Shown: positions 1-6,789 of the stretch, piece by piece
Numbering within the stretch: the first letter of the stretch is position 1
Layout of the letters: every line of letters begins with the position of its first letter
DNA from: Flavobacteriales bacterium
GTDB taxonomy: Bacteria; Bacteroidota; Bacteroidia; Flavobacteriales_D; Crocinitomicaceae
NCBI GenBank assembly: GCA_013373595.1
Contig: JABXHO010000062.1
Coordinates: forward strand, 1 to 64,000
Length of the DNA stretch: 64,000 nucleotides
Direction of reading: 5' to 3'
Program-made: the position numbers and the translations under genes
Notes under the pieces: generated by a model
Databases searched by the model: none
Told to the model about the DNA's origin: nothing
The model's input: the letters and a program-made list of their open reading frames with translations, nothing else

Positions 1-1
1 A

Positions 2-105
2 GTTTCAATCGAAGGTAATCTCGTAAGGTTCTAAACAGAAAATTCTTTTCTTGTGCTGCGTAATCCTAGGGTTTCAATCGAAGGTAATCTCGTAAGGTTC
101 TAAAC
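2..105 (-). CRISPR. CRISPR array 1, leader-proximal end (cut by the window start)
   Basis: Two identical 35-nt repeats (2-36 and 71-105) flank a 34-nt spacer (37-70). The array runs off the left edge of the window. On the minus strand each repeat ends in GATTGAAAC, the usual 3' end of type I/III repeats. That orientation, and the leader on the right, show that the array is transcribed leftwards, like the cas genes. The predicted 8-nt crRNA 5' tag is ATTGAAAC. The repeat differs from most of array 2 in its central and 5' part (minus strand starts GTTTAGAACC rather than GTTTGAAAGC) but matches the outermost repeat of array 2. Confidence 0.95.
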
Positions 106-215
106 CCATAACTTTGAACTTTTCCCTTTTTACGGGCGTTTTAGCGCATTTTTCAAAAAGCAATATGCCCATATTATGCATTTGGTCAAAAATTAGCAGC
201 TTTAGGAATCCAAGC
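106..215 (-). promoter_or_regulatory. CRISPR leader of array 1
   Basis: This 110-bp block directly abuts the first repeat. It recurs with the same length and roughly 85% identity beside array 2 (3326-3435). The most conserved part contains an AATATG-CC-CATATT inverted repeat (152-165) followed by ATGCATTTGGTCAAAAATTAG. Such a pair of conserved flanks is what one expects of leaders that carry the array promoter and the Cas1-Cas2 docking site. The exact promoter was not resolved. Confidence 0.85.
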
Positions 216-251
216 TTTTTTATCTGTTTCATTTAAAAATTAGCAGCGATT

Positions 252-542
252 TCAAACAATCAAAGAACGTTTCTTCCCTGAAAGATAATCAAAATCTGGT
301 TGAAAGTTGCCTATAATCTTCATTGCATAGAAACTCTCGGTTGAAATTCTCAAGTAGAAAATTTTATTATTCGGAGTTTCTTTCATCAAGGATGCAAGTT
401 TTGACCAAACATTATTTTCTTCAGGACTGAAGTGTCCAATGAATACAGAAAGCTGGATGCGTTCAAAACCTTCCCGTATTAACAGTTTCGCCACTCTGGT
501 ACGAAGGGACGTTTCTGTAATATCATAAATGATTAGATACAT
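252..542 (-). CDS. cas2: Cas2, CRISPR adaptation protein
   Basis: Cas2 is the dimeric core of the Cas1-Cas2 integrase that inserts new spacers next to the leader. The 96-aa length is normal for the family. The N-terminal beta strand reads YLIIYDIT, with the conserved Asp at residue 7, followed by RVAKLL and the ERIQLSVF strand typical of Cas2. It is the last gene of a leftward RT-cas1-cas2 operon. Its ATG (540-542) overlaps the end of cas1 by 20 nt, which points to translational coupling. The stop codon lies about 37 bp beyond the conserved leader of array 1. Identification is firm; no catalytic activity of its own need be assumed. Confidence 0.95.
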   Translation of the reverse strand: MYLIIYDITETSLRTRVAKLLIREGFERIQLSVFIGHFSPEENNVWSKLASLMKETPNNKIFYLRISTESFYAMKIIGNFQPDFDYLSGKKRSLIV

Positions 543-1515
543 GGCGAGTACATTCGTGAATTTGCTTCTTTAAGTCTTCGACCTGCGCATACATATGTCT
601 TCTGATACTTCTTACTTTTCCAGCAAAGGAAATACGCCTATGCATATACTGATTGAAATGTTCAATGATCATTCTCTTCCCTTCTCTACTGAGCCAAAAA
701 CCATCTTTTACCGTTTTGAAATGATGGTCTTGTAAGCTTTCTTTGAGGCACAAATCGATCAATAAACGATCTATCAATGGGCGAAATACCTCAATACAGT
801 CGAATACCAAATTCTCTTTATGCGTTGTTGAGTGAAGTCCACCTACAAATGTGTCGAGTCCCGCAGCATGTATGGATCTGGTTATCTCACCGTATGTCAT
901 ACCATAAAGGTAATTGAGACTCGCGTTGAAGTAATCCTTACCCGGTCGACGACTTCGCCTTTCAAAACAATAAACCTCTGGTAGAATACAATTCACTGCA
1001 CGAAAGTACAGTCGGGCGATTCCACCTTCAATTCCCATGAGAGAGGAAGAAGAAATTGGTTGATGATTGTTGATGCTCTTAAGCGCTTCTTTTTTCATTT
1101 CGATAGACTCAAAAAGCTCCTTCCATTTGCTTTTCAATTTAGTCAACCTTGGCTCATGTAGCTCCAAGGTTTGTAATTGTAACTCTGTTTTCAGTACTAA
1201 CTGTTGAAGTACCCAATTTCGACCTTTTTCTGAGTGCATGAATTTCATCTGCGCATGACGTAAACGACTTTGCTGCAAATAAGATGGACCACTAAGTTGC
1301 GCGAGTAAATTACCCATTTGATCGAAGTACACAATCGGAATCTCACTTTTCGCCGCGAGTTTAATGGCTGCAGAATTAATCAACACATTTGTCAAAATTG
1401 CTATGGATGAGACACGCCGAGGACTTATCAAACGTTTTGTGGACTCATTGCTTATTAGAAATGTGCCATTTTTGACGCTCAGCTTTGTATGAATGGTATC
1501 GATATAGAGTTGCAT
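523..1515 (-). CDS. cas1: Cas1, CRISPR integrase
   Basis: Cas1 is the metal-dependent integrase that joins prespacers to the array. The 330-aa length fits the family. The N-terminal beta domain contains the usual IPIVYFD stretch near residue 60. The catalytic glutamate is visible in [11 protein letters not shown] (E163), the histidine in [12 protein letters not shown] (H228), and the acidic site in [11 protein letters not shown] (D239/E242). It starts 2 nt after the reverse transcriptase stop and overlaps cas2 by 20 nt, so the three are one transcription unit. It is not fused to the RT or to Cas6, unlike many type III Cas1 proteins that have an RT partner. Confidence 0.96.
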   Translation of the reverse strand: MQLYIDTIHTKLSVKNGTFLISNESTKRLISPRRVSSIAILTNVLINSAAIKLAAKSEIPIVYFDQMGNLLAQLSGPSYLQQSRLRHAQMKFMHSEKGRNWVLQQLVLKTELQLQTLELHEPRLTKLKSKWKELFESIEMKKEALKSINNHQPISSSSLMGIEGGIARLYFRAVNCILPEVYCFERRSRRPGKDYFNASLNYLYGMTYGEITRSIHAAGLDTFVGGLHSTTHKENLVFDCIEVFRPLIDRLLIDLCLKESLQDHHFKTVKDGFWLSREGKRMIIEHFNQYMHRRISFAGKVRSIRRHMYAQVEDLKKQIHECTRHVSNHL

Positions 1516-1517
1516 GA

Positions 1518-2567
1518 TCAGACGTAATTATTAAAGCTTGTCCAGCGAGCCACGAACCGTTCATCTGGTTCAAGGGCTTCATGAAACTGATCGAGATACC
1601 GAACGTACTCTTCACTGAATGTACCTTTGATCTGTTTAACAAAGTTGATTTTTCCCATCACTTCCTGCTTGAATCGTTTCAAGAAAGATAGACCGCTCGT
1701 CATTCCAGTAATTTGGTGTACCTCCACTACTTTTTTCAAACGCACCAAATCCTCATCTAAGGCGCAGTAAAAAGATGGGGCAATTTCAACAGAATTACCG
1801 ACTACTAAACCTGTGACAGTCTTCGGATCTTCAGGGCCATACAGTTTGTGCTTACCACTATTCAGTGGAAGATTAAAACCATCAAGAATTCCCGAGATAG
1901 ATTCAATGTGCCGACTATTCAGGTTTTTGGTGGAAGAAAAGGTGAGATCATCCACAAATCGCGTGTACGTAATGGACTGATTTTCGGACCATTTTTGGAG
2001 TTCAGTATCCGGCTCAATGGTGTAAAAGTTGGATAGTACTGGCGAAGTTGGAGCACCCATTGGCAATCTCCCTTTATATGTACACAATTTGGCTAGTGTC
2101 TTCGAAATGTACCGATCAAATCGAAAAGGATCGTTCTCAAAAATGAATTGAACCCTTTCCGTACTGATTTGATGGAAGAAATCATCCACATCGACATTAA
2201 TCAAATAGGAGCAATTCAGATGTTTTTGCGCGTTTGAAAGAATATTTCGCGGATTCTTTTCAGAAATTGCCCCGATTGTGAACCCATAACATGAAGGGGT
2301 TCTGACCACGAAATAGGCACATTGGAGGTAGTGATTCAGTTTACGCTGTAGCCGTTTTAGTTCATCTTCGGGTGCTTCAATGTAGCGCAGTTCACCGTTT
2401 GACTTTGGCATTGTGAAGTGAAAATAACCTGGATCGAAAGCGTGTAAGGAAATCGAGTTGAGTTCTGCTCCTATAAGTTGCTCGACATCTTTTAGTGTAG
2501 TGCACGAGAAAAGCATTTTTGCTTTTTTATAGATCTGCTTTCGAGTCAATTTTTGATTCAACTTCAT
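1518..2567 (-). CDS. CRISPR-associated reverse transcriptase with retron-type signatures
   Basis: A stand-alone 349-aa reverse transcriptase at the head of the adaptation operon. It probably allows RNA-derived spacers to be copied to DNA, as shown for other type III RT-Cas1 systems. Motifs in order: NAQKH (112-116), VDVDDFF (catalytic D126), LPMGAPTSP (168-176), FVDD (204-207) and VTGLVVGN (251-258). The NAxxH and VTG signatures are the classical marks of retron RTs, whereas most CRISPR RTs resemble group II intron enzymes. Cas1 begins 2 nt downstream. The ATG at 2567 is the first in frame after a TAG four codons upstream. The predicted -10 box ends only 6 bp before it, so the mRNA is leaderless or nearly so, and no msr/msd RNA can lie between promoter and gene. 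Confidence 0.9.
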   Translation of the reverse strand: MKLNQKLTRKQIYKKAKMLFSCTTLKDVEQLIGAELNSISLHAFDPGYFHFTMPKSNGELRYIEAPEDELKRLQRKLNHYLQCAYFVVRTPSCYGFTIGAISEKNPRNILSNAQKHLNCSYLINVDVDDFFHQISTERVQFIFENDPFRFDRYISKTLAKLCTYKGRLPMGAPTSPVLSNFYTIEPDTELQKWSENQSITYTRFVDDLTFSSTKNLNSRHIESISGILDGFNLPLNSGKHKLYGPEDPKTVTGLVVGNSVEIAPSFYCALDEDLVRLKKVVEVHQITGMTSGLSFLKRFKQEVMGKINFVKQIKGTFSEEYVRYLDQFHEALEPDERFVARWTSFNNYV

Positions 2568-2573
2568 TTTTCT

Positions 2574-2618
2574 AATCTAGGAAAGGAATCTGGTTGTGTC
2601 AACTGTGATTTTTCACAG
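2574..2618 (-). promoter_or_regulatory. Promoter and palindromic operator of the RT-cas1-cas2 operon
   Basis: Read on the minus strand: the palindrome CTGTGA-N4-TCACAG (2603-2618) directly followed by TTGACA (2597-2602), 17 bp, then TAGATT (2574-2579). The same arrangement occurs upstream of the effector operon (13483-13527). TGTGA-N4-TCACA resembles a CRP/FNR-family site. Its centre about 43 bp upstream of the predicted start fits an activator overlapping the -35 region. The regulator is not identified. Confidence 0.6.
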
Positions 2619-2643
2619 GTTTGAATTTAAATGAAGAGGCTCT

Positions 2644-2678
2644 TTACTAGTTGTAGGAGTAATCGTAAGCCACTAAAC
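2644..2678 (-). repeat. Degenerate terminal CRISPR repeat of array 2
   Basis: A 35-bp stretch that keeps TCGTAAG and the CTAAAC end of the repeat and sits exactly 33 bp left of the first clear repeat of array 2, which is a normal spacer length here. About half the positions match the intact repeat. Trailer-end repeats commonly decay, so this is probably the oldest repeat of the array. Confidence 0.4.
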
Positions 2679-2796
2679 TCTTATTTTTTATTCTAATCCT
2701 GTGCGAATTTGGTTTCAATCGAAGGTAATCTCGTAAGGTTCCAAACCCGTTTTCGTCGGCGTAAATGGAAGCGCCATGAGGTTTCAATCGAAGGTA

Positions 2797-2815
2797 CCCT
2801 TCGGCAGGCTCAGGG
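2797..2815. repeat. REP-like palindrome inside CRISPR repeat 2 of array 2
   Basis: Core CCCTTCGGCAGGCTCAGGG, part of an extra block of about 23 bp between GAAGGTA and TCTCGTAAGG of an array-1-type repeat. I recognise CCTGAGCNNGTCGAAGG as a short palindromic element dispersed in many environmental bacterial genomes; this is from memory and was not searched. Confidence 0.75.
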
Positions 2816-2957
2816 CGAGTTCTCGTAAGGTTTCAAACTCTCAAGCATCAAAGGCTGCAAGGATGGTGATTTCGTTTCAATCGAAGGATAATCGTAGTGC
2901 TTTCAAACTCTACAAGCGAAGCTGAAACAAAGTGCTCGCGAAGTTTCAATCGAAGAA

Positions 2958-2976
2958 CCCTTCGACAAGCTCAGGG
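2958..2976. repeat. REP-like palindrome inside CRISPR repeat 4 of array 2
   Basis: Core CCCTTCGACAAGCTCAGGG, inserted at the same site as the other three copies but in the second repeat variant. Sequence differences from the other cores argue against a very recent simple duplication of one interrupted repeat. Confidence 0.75.
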
Positions 2977-3052
2977 TAAATAATCGTAGTGCTTTCAAAC
3001 AAAATCATCATGCAATATGAGAATGATTTACGAAAAGTTTCAATCGAAGGAT

Positions 3053-3071
3053 CCCTTCGGCAGGCTCAGGG
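3053..3071. repeat. REP-like palindrome inside CRISPR repeat 5 of array 2
   Basis: Core CCCTTCGGCAGGCTCAGGG, identical to the core in repeat 2 although the surrounding repeat is the other variant. Same orientation and same insertion point. Confidence 0.75.
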
Positions 3072-3214
3072 TAAAAATCATAGTACTTCCAAACGAAATC
3101 TTGATTCTGAGGAAAAGAGAAATCTCTTTGTTTCAATCGAAGGATAATCGTAGTGCTTTCAAACTGTTTATTCACTTGTTTAGGACTGCTACAGGAAAGT
3201 TTCAATCGAAGAAT

Positions 3215-3233
3215 CCCTTCGACATGCTCAGGG
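3215..3233. repeat. REP-like palindrome inside CRISPR repeat 7 of array 2
   Basis: Core CCCTTCGACATGCTCAGGG. This is the interrupted copy closest to the leader. The leader-adjacent repeat 8, the one copied during spacer acquisition, has no insertion. Confidence 0.75.
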
Positions 3234-3325
3234 TATATAATCGTAGTGCTTCCAAACTATCGTTGGGATTATCGAACTTATTAAATATGGGTTTCAATCG
3301 AAGGATAATCGTAGTACTTCCAAAC

Positions 3326-3435
3326 CCATAACTTTCATCTTTCCCCATTTTACAGGCCTTTCAGCGCATTTTTCAACACGCAATATGCCCATATTATGCA
3401 TTTGGTCAAAAATTAGCAGTTTTAGGAATTCAAGC
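3326..3435 (-). promoter_or_regulatory. CRISPR leader of array 2
   Basis: The same 110-bp leader as at 106-215, directly abutting repeat 8, again with the AATATG-CC-CATATT inverted repeat and the ATGCATTTGGTCAAAAATTAG block. Two equally long and well-conserved leaders suggest that both arrays are, or recently were, active acquisition sites for one Cas1-Cas2 complex. The remaining bases to 3510 are not shared, apart from a short TCAAAGAACG close to each downstream gene end. Confidence 0.85.
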
Positions 3436-3510
3436 ATTTTTGTTCAGCTTTGAGGAGTGCTCGTTCCCATTTAATCAAAATTTCAAGATGTCAAAGAACG
3501 ATAGTGCACA

Positions 3511-4377
3511 TTAGCCAATCCGTCTAAAGACTCCATTTCCAAATGCAGCATTTTGTCCCAAAGAAAAAAGGTGTGGAAGCTGGTGCGGAATGCTGATCTG
3601 AATTCGGAAGGCGTACTTTTTTATTTCACGGTCTTTGATGAGTAAAGCGGGTCTGGTGCGTGTTTGAGGTGTGAGTTGCAAAATTCTCACGCTCTTTTTG
3701 ATGTCTTCGGTACTTACTTCGCCATTCGAGAAAACGGAACGCATGAAACTTCCCAAATTTCCCTGAATGCGATTGTCGAAATTGGCAATGACATTTTTTT
3801 CCTTGTCGTAATAGATTCCATTCTTGACGAAACAATCCCGATAAGGCAGCCAATTGGTGCTTTCGTAAATAAACGGCTTGCTACTTTCCCTGATCGAACA
3901 TCTTTCTACGCTTTCGATGCAATTATCCGTCCATTCGGGATGTACTTCACTTAATAGTTCTTGGTAAAAATCTAATGCCTGAACAGCGGTAGGTGTGTAC
4001 GCCCGAAGCGCGAAATTTCCATTTTGTTCGATCGCGTGAATGAGTGGCGGCTGCTTTTTGGAAGGAATACGATGAGCTACCTTTGAGTCGCTTTCGATCA
4101 TCAGTACTGACTGTTCGGTTCGACCACTTGGACCATTGATCAATGCGCCCGGCTCACTCTGTAAAGCGCCGTTTTCATTCACGACGAACGAGGTCGATTT
4201 GGTCAAACCTTTGTCCTTGTGAAAATACTCAGCAGTTGTTCCAGCCGCCAGAAACTGAGATTGTCGGTTCAATGCGAATTCATGCACTTCTCGTTGAAGG
4301 TGCTTCAGAAATAAATACCTTGACTTGATCGGTAAATTGAGGTAGTGGATGGTTTTTATGTGGAGTGATGGATTCAT
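3511..4377 (-). CDS. cas6: Cas6 (Cas6b-like) pre-crRNA endoribonuclease
   Basis: Cas6 cuts the array transcript within each repeat and leaves the 8-nt tag on the crRNA. This 288-aa protein is the last gene of the cmr operon, 3 nt after cmr6. It ends in LGQNAAFGNGVFRRIG, a shortened form of the glycine-rich loop that closes RAMP proteins. NWLPYRD near the middle, followed by IQGNLGSFMRSVF, resembles the WLPF and GNILSFAKG segments of Bacteroidetes Cas6b proteins as I remember them. The stop codon lies close to the leader of array 2. The catalytic residue is not obvious. A further Cmr-type RAMP is the alternative, but all six Cmr subunits are already accounted for. Confidence 0.65.
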   Translation of the reverse strand: MNPSLHIKTIHYLNLPIKSRYLFLKHLQREVHEFALNRQSQFLAAGTTAEYFHKDKGLTKSTSFVVNENGALQSEPGALINGPSGRTEQSVLMIESDSKVAHRIPSKKQPPLIHAIEQNGNFALRAYTPTAVQALDFYQELLSEVHPEWTDNCIESVERCSIRESSKPFIYESTNWLPYRDCFVKNGIYYDKEKNVIANFDNRIQGNLGSFMRSVFSNGEVSTEDIKKSVRILQLTPQTRTRPALLIKDREIKKYAFRIQISIPHQLPHLFSLGQNAAFGNGVFRRIG

Positions 4378-4380
4378 AAT

Positions 4381-5520
4381 CTATTGAAATTCTATAAAGT
4401 TTTTAAAAAAGATGCGCTTGTCATCACCAATTCTGTTCACGAAACAATACACGATCGCGTCCTCTTCCATTGCTTTAAGCGCTCGTGTGTTACCACCTTT
4501 GCTAATCTTGACTGATGGAAAGGGCTTCCCGAGTTGTTTCAAAAATTCTGTATAACCTTTGACTTCTGGAATAAGATAAATCTGATACTTATCTTCGTTT
4601 TCTCGGTATATCGCCTTTTCAATCTTGCAATTGACTCGATCTTTCAATGAGAGCGACTCGAGATTAGGTAAGTGTGAATCCAGCTCCTCCAACTGTCCAT
4701 ATCCCACATTTGTTTTCGCTCCAACGCCGAAATCTTTCAAAATGGCTAAAAACAAGTTGGTTTTGTGTGCACGTAGAAATGTCATCGTGACTTGATCCGC
4801 AGTGATGGAAGAATCCGATAGTCGGAACGCAAAGTGATAACTCACTTGTGGCAAAACTTTCAAAAATTGAACAGGATTGGGCGATTTGAGCGGGGAATCG
4901 TGGGGGGTGATGTAATCATTTCCCAAAAAGAGTCCCTTGCGGTGTCCGGTTGCAACGGGGAAAGCATCCAGAAAAATGTCTCGTTCGTAGACGCAACGTT
5001 CGCCGTCGTGTTCAAACAGCGTTTGCTCCAAGGCGTCGACAATGCTTCGTTTTTGTCCGGTATTCAGCGCTGTCCAGGTAGCATCTTCTTTACAAATTTC
5101 ATCGAGCAACTCAACAATGTACCCCGTTTCAAATTCAAACGCGCTGCGAATGGCACCTTTTACAGAAGAACCAGGAATCACGGGAAGACCAGTTGTGTAA
5201 TCGAAATGGAAACCCAATTTCAATTCATTTTGAACGTAGGCATCGCCGTTATCGTCTTTCTCTCCTGATAAAATCTCGTGTTGATAGCCCGATCCGATCA
5301 ATAGACCCGGGTAAACGGTTTGCAACTCGATGGATTCATTTTGAAGCTGATCTGTATACCTCTTAGCCACTTCTCCGTCCGAAGTCGACCACTTTTGAGC
5401 GAATAATTGCTCGTTTTTCTCCGTTCCATCAAACACAGCAATGTGCTTGCCCCCTTTCCATAGGAAGTTGAGGTCAGCGTAGTAATCCTGATAAAACGCG
5501 TATCCAATATTTGTATTCAT
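4381..5520 (-). CDS. cmr6: Cmr6, RAMP subunit of the type III-B effector
   Basis: Cmr6 caps the Cmr4/Cmr5 filament near the 3' end of the crRNA. The 379-aa protein shows the family landmarks in order: LPVIPGSSVKGAIRSA (about 120-135), the internal FLDAFP segment, DYITPHDSPLKSPNPVQF, and the C-terminal glycine-rich loop FGVGAKTNVGYGQLEE. Its ATG overlaps the cmr5 stop by 4 nt and cas6 follows after 3 nt, so it lies inside one polycistronic unit. It is longer than many Cmr6 proteins because about 100 residues follow the glycine-rich loop; their role is not apparent. Confidence 0.93.
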   Translation of the reverse strand: MNTNIGYAFYQDYYADLNFLWKGGKHIAVFDGTEKNEQLFAQKWSTSDGEVAKRYTDQLQNESIELQTVYPGLLIGSGYQHEILSGEKDDNGDAYVQNELKLGFHFDYTTGLPVIPGSSVKGAIRSAFEFETGYIVELLDEICKEDATWTALNTGQKRSIVDALEQTLFEHDGERCVYERDIFLDAFPVATGHRKGLFLGNDYITPHDSPLKSPNPVQFLKVLPQVSYHFAFRLSDSSITADQVTMTFLRAHKTNLFLAILKDFGVGAKTNVGYGQLEELDSHLPNLESLSLKDRVNCKIEKAIYRENEDKYQIYLIPEVKGYTEFLKQLGKPFPSVKISKGGNTRALKAMEEDAIVYCFVNRIGDDKRIFFKNFIEFQ

Positions 5521-6005
5521 GCTTCTGATTTTTTGAGGTCAAATGTGCGGAGTGCCAATTTGAGGGCGTACAACGCATCCTGTATTTCTTCGGCGAGCAG
5601 GTACAGTTTGTCGCGATTGAGATCATTCATCGAGATGGTTTGTCCCTGATTGTAGTTATCCACGCAGTACTGCAGCGCATGCTTCATGAGCGTTTCGTCT
5701 GCTTGGATTTCAGTATTGTCACCATTCGTTTTTTTGAGCACTGTCAAAATGGCCCTGAGCAATAAATTGGTATCTTCGGCTTTGCGCATTTCTTCGCTAC
5801 TTCCATTTTCGTCGGTTCGACTGGCGCGTGTGTAGAAGGTGATCGTAGTGAGTAGTCCCGTGCGCATAATACTTGCCGCCATACTCACGATGTAGCCTTT
5901 GTATTCTGACGGAACACTGCGATCATTTTTCATCATTCCTGATGTTTCAATGGCGCCCATGGCCACTGGAATCATTTGATTGATTTTCTCACTCATTTTC
6001 CTCAA
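5517..6005 (-). CDS. cmr5: Cmr5, small subunit of the type III-B effector
   Basis: Cmr5 is the small all-helical subunit that lines the inner side of the crRNA-target duplex. The 162-aa product is predicted almost wholly alpha-helical. It has the Cmr5-like pattern SEYKGYIVSMAASIMRTGLL near residues 33-52 and a C-terminal LYALKLALRTF helix. The first ATG overlaps cmr4 by 17 nt; a second at codon 4 (5996) would overlap it by 8 nt and is equally plausible. The position between cmr4 and cmr6 is the usual one. Sequence conservation in this family is weak, so context carries part of the assignment. Confidence 0.88.
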   Translation of the reverse strand: MRKMSEKINQMIPVAMGAIETSGMMKNDRSVPSEYKGYIVSMAASIMRTGLLTTITFYTRASRTDENGSSEEMRKAEDTNLLLRAILTVLKKTNGDNTEIQADETLMKHALQYCVDNYNQGQTISMNDLNRDKLYLLAEEIQDALYALKLALRTFDLKKSEA

Positions 6006-6789
6006 TTTTTTTGATGTTCACATATCCCATTCCAACGCTCGCATTGGCGCCAACTTGAACTAATTCACTTTGAATGACCTTATCAAATTCTTCTTGGTAG
6101 TTTCCTTCTTTGTTGATGAAGAAAATGAAGCGTGTTTCTCTTGGTACCACTTCTTCGTACCACAAGTTTTCGCTGATGCCCTTGTTTAGTTTGTTACGGG
6201 CAACTACAGGAAGTTTTTGGGTCAATTGCTTGAATTGATCATGCTTGAACAACGCTATATTTTCACCGATGTAGTTATTTGTTTCTAAAGAATCATTAAT
6301 ACTTGCATTGAAGTCATCGATTTTGACATTGTCACCACTTTTTATGAGAGGTCGATCACCTTCATGGGTATAGCTCGGGAGCGACAATTCACACCCTAGC
6401 AGCTTACTTTTCGCTCTAATTTCCTCGACAACGAACGGACTGATCGCTCGAAAAAACGGCTGTTTGTTGCTCGGAGCAGGTAAGGAGAGAAGATCGGCAT
6501 TGAAAAAGTTGAAATGACCAATTCCTGGTGTGTCTTTTTTGTTTCGAGCGGTATCAGGACCGAAAATGTGGTTGATGCGTGCGTTTTTATCGTCCTCATC
6601 TTTCCATTTAAAGTCACAGAATTGGCGCAATGCTCCTTTTAAACTCGATGCGTTGATGGTGGGCATTTTGGAAATGCTATCTCGCTGAACGAGGTTGTCG
6701 ATTACGCCAAAGTTTGCGTCTCCGCTTCCTGCATGAAGGTTTGTGATGCAGGTCAATAAATAAGCGCTGGTATTATTGTTTGTTTTCAT
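5989..6789 (-). CDS. cmr4: Cmr4, backbone subunit and target-RNA nuclease
   Basis: Cmr4 forms the filament along the crRNA and cleaves the bound target RNA at 6-nt intervals. The 266-aa protein shows the RAMP start LHAGSGDANFGVIDNLVQRD (19-37). D31 lies where family members carry the catalytic aspartate, so RNA cutting is likely retained. ASSLKGALRQF near 47-57 and NASVGMGYV close to the C terminus are the other expected RAMP elements. The gene overlaps cmr3 by 17 nt upstream and cmr5 by 17 nt downstream. Confidence 0.94.
   Translation of the reverse strand: MKTNNNTSAYLLTCITNLHAGSGDANFGVIDNLVQRDSISKMPTINASSLKGALRQFCDFKWKDEDDKNARINHIFGPDTARNKKDTPGIGHFNFFNADLLSLPAPSNKQPFFRAISPFVVEEIRAKSKLLGCELSLPSYTHEGDRPLIKSGDNVKIDDFNASINDSLETNNYIGENIALFKHDQFKQLTQKLPVVARNKLNKGISENLWYEEVVPRETRFIFFINKEGNYQEEFDKVIQSELVQVGANASVGMGYVNIKKIEENE

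Larger units (their letters stand above)
2712..3325 (-). CRISPR. CRISPR array 2, eight repeats, half of them interrupted
   Basis: Repeats lie at 2712-2746, 2781-2838, 2874-2908, 2943-3000, 3037-3094, 3130-3164, 3199-3257 and 3291-3325, with seven spacers of 33-36 nt. Four repeats are the normal 35 nt. The second, fourth, fifth and seventh are 58-59 nt because about 23 bp are inserted after TTTCAATCGAAG(G). The two left-most repeats resemble the array 1 repeat; the others are a second variant with TCGTAGTRCTT. The right-hand repeat abuts a leader, so transcription is leftwards. On that strand the insertion falls 14-15 nt from the spacer and leaves the ATTGAAAC tag intact. Confidence 0.93.

Noticed and set aside
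2568-2711. Possible retron msr-msd RNA upstream of the retron-type RT.
   Set aside because: The predicted promoter directly abuts the RT start codon, and the rest of the gap is explained by the operator and the decayed end of array 2; no long inverted repeats of the retron type were seen.
3511-4377. A second Cmr6- or Csm-type RAMP instead of Cas6.
   Set aside because: Cmr1 to Cmr6 are all present once, the gene lies next to an array leader, and its end fits a Cas6 glycine-rich loop better; kept at moderate confidence.
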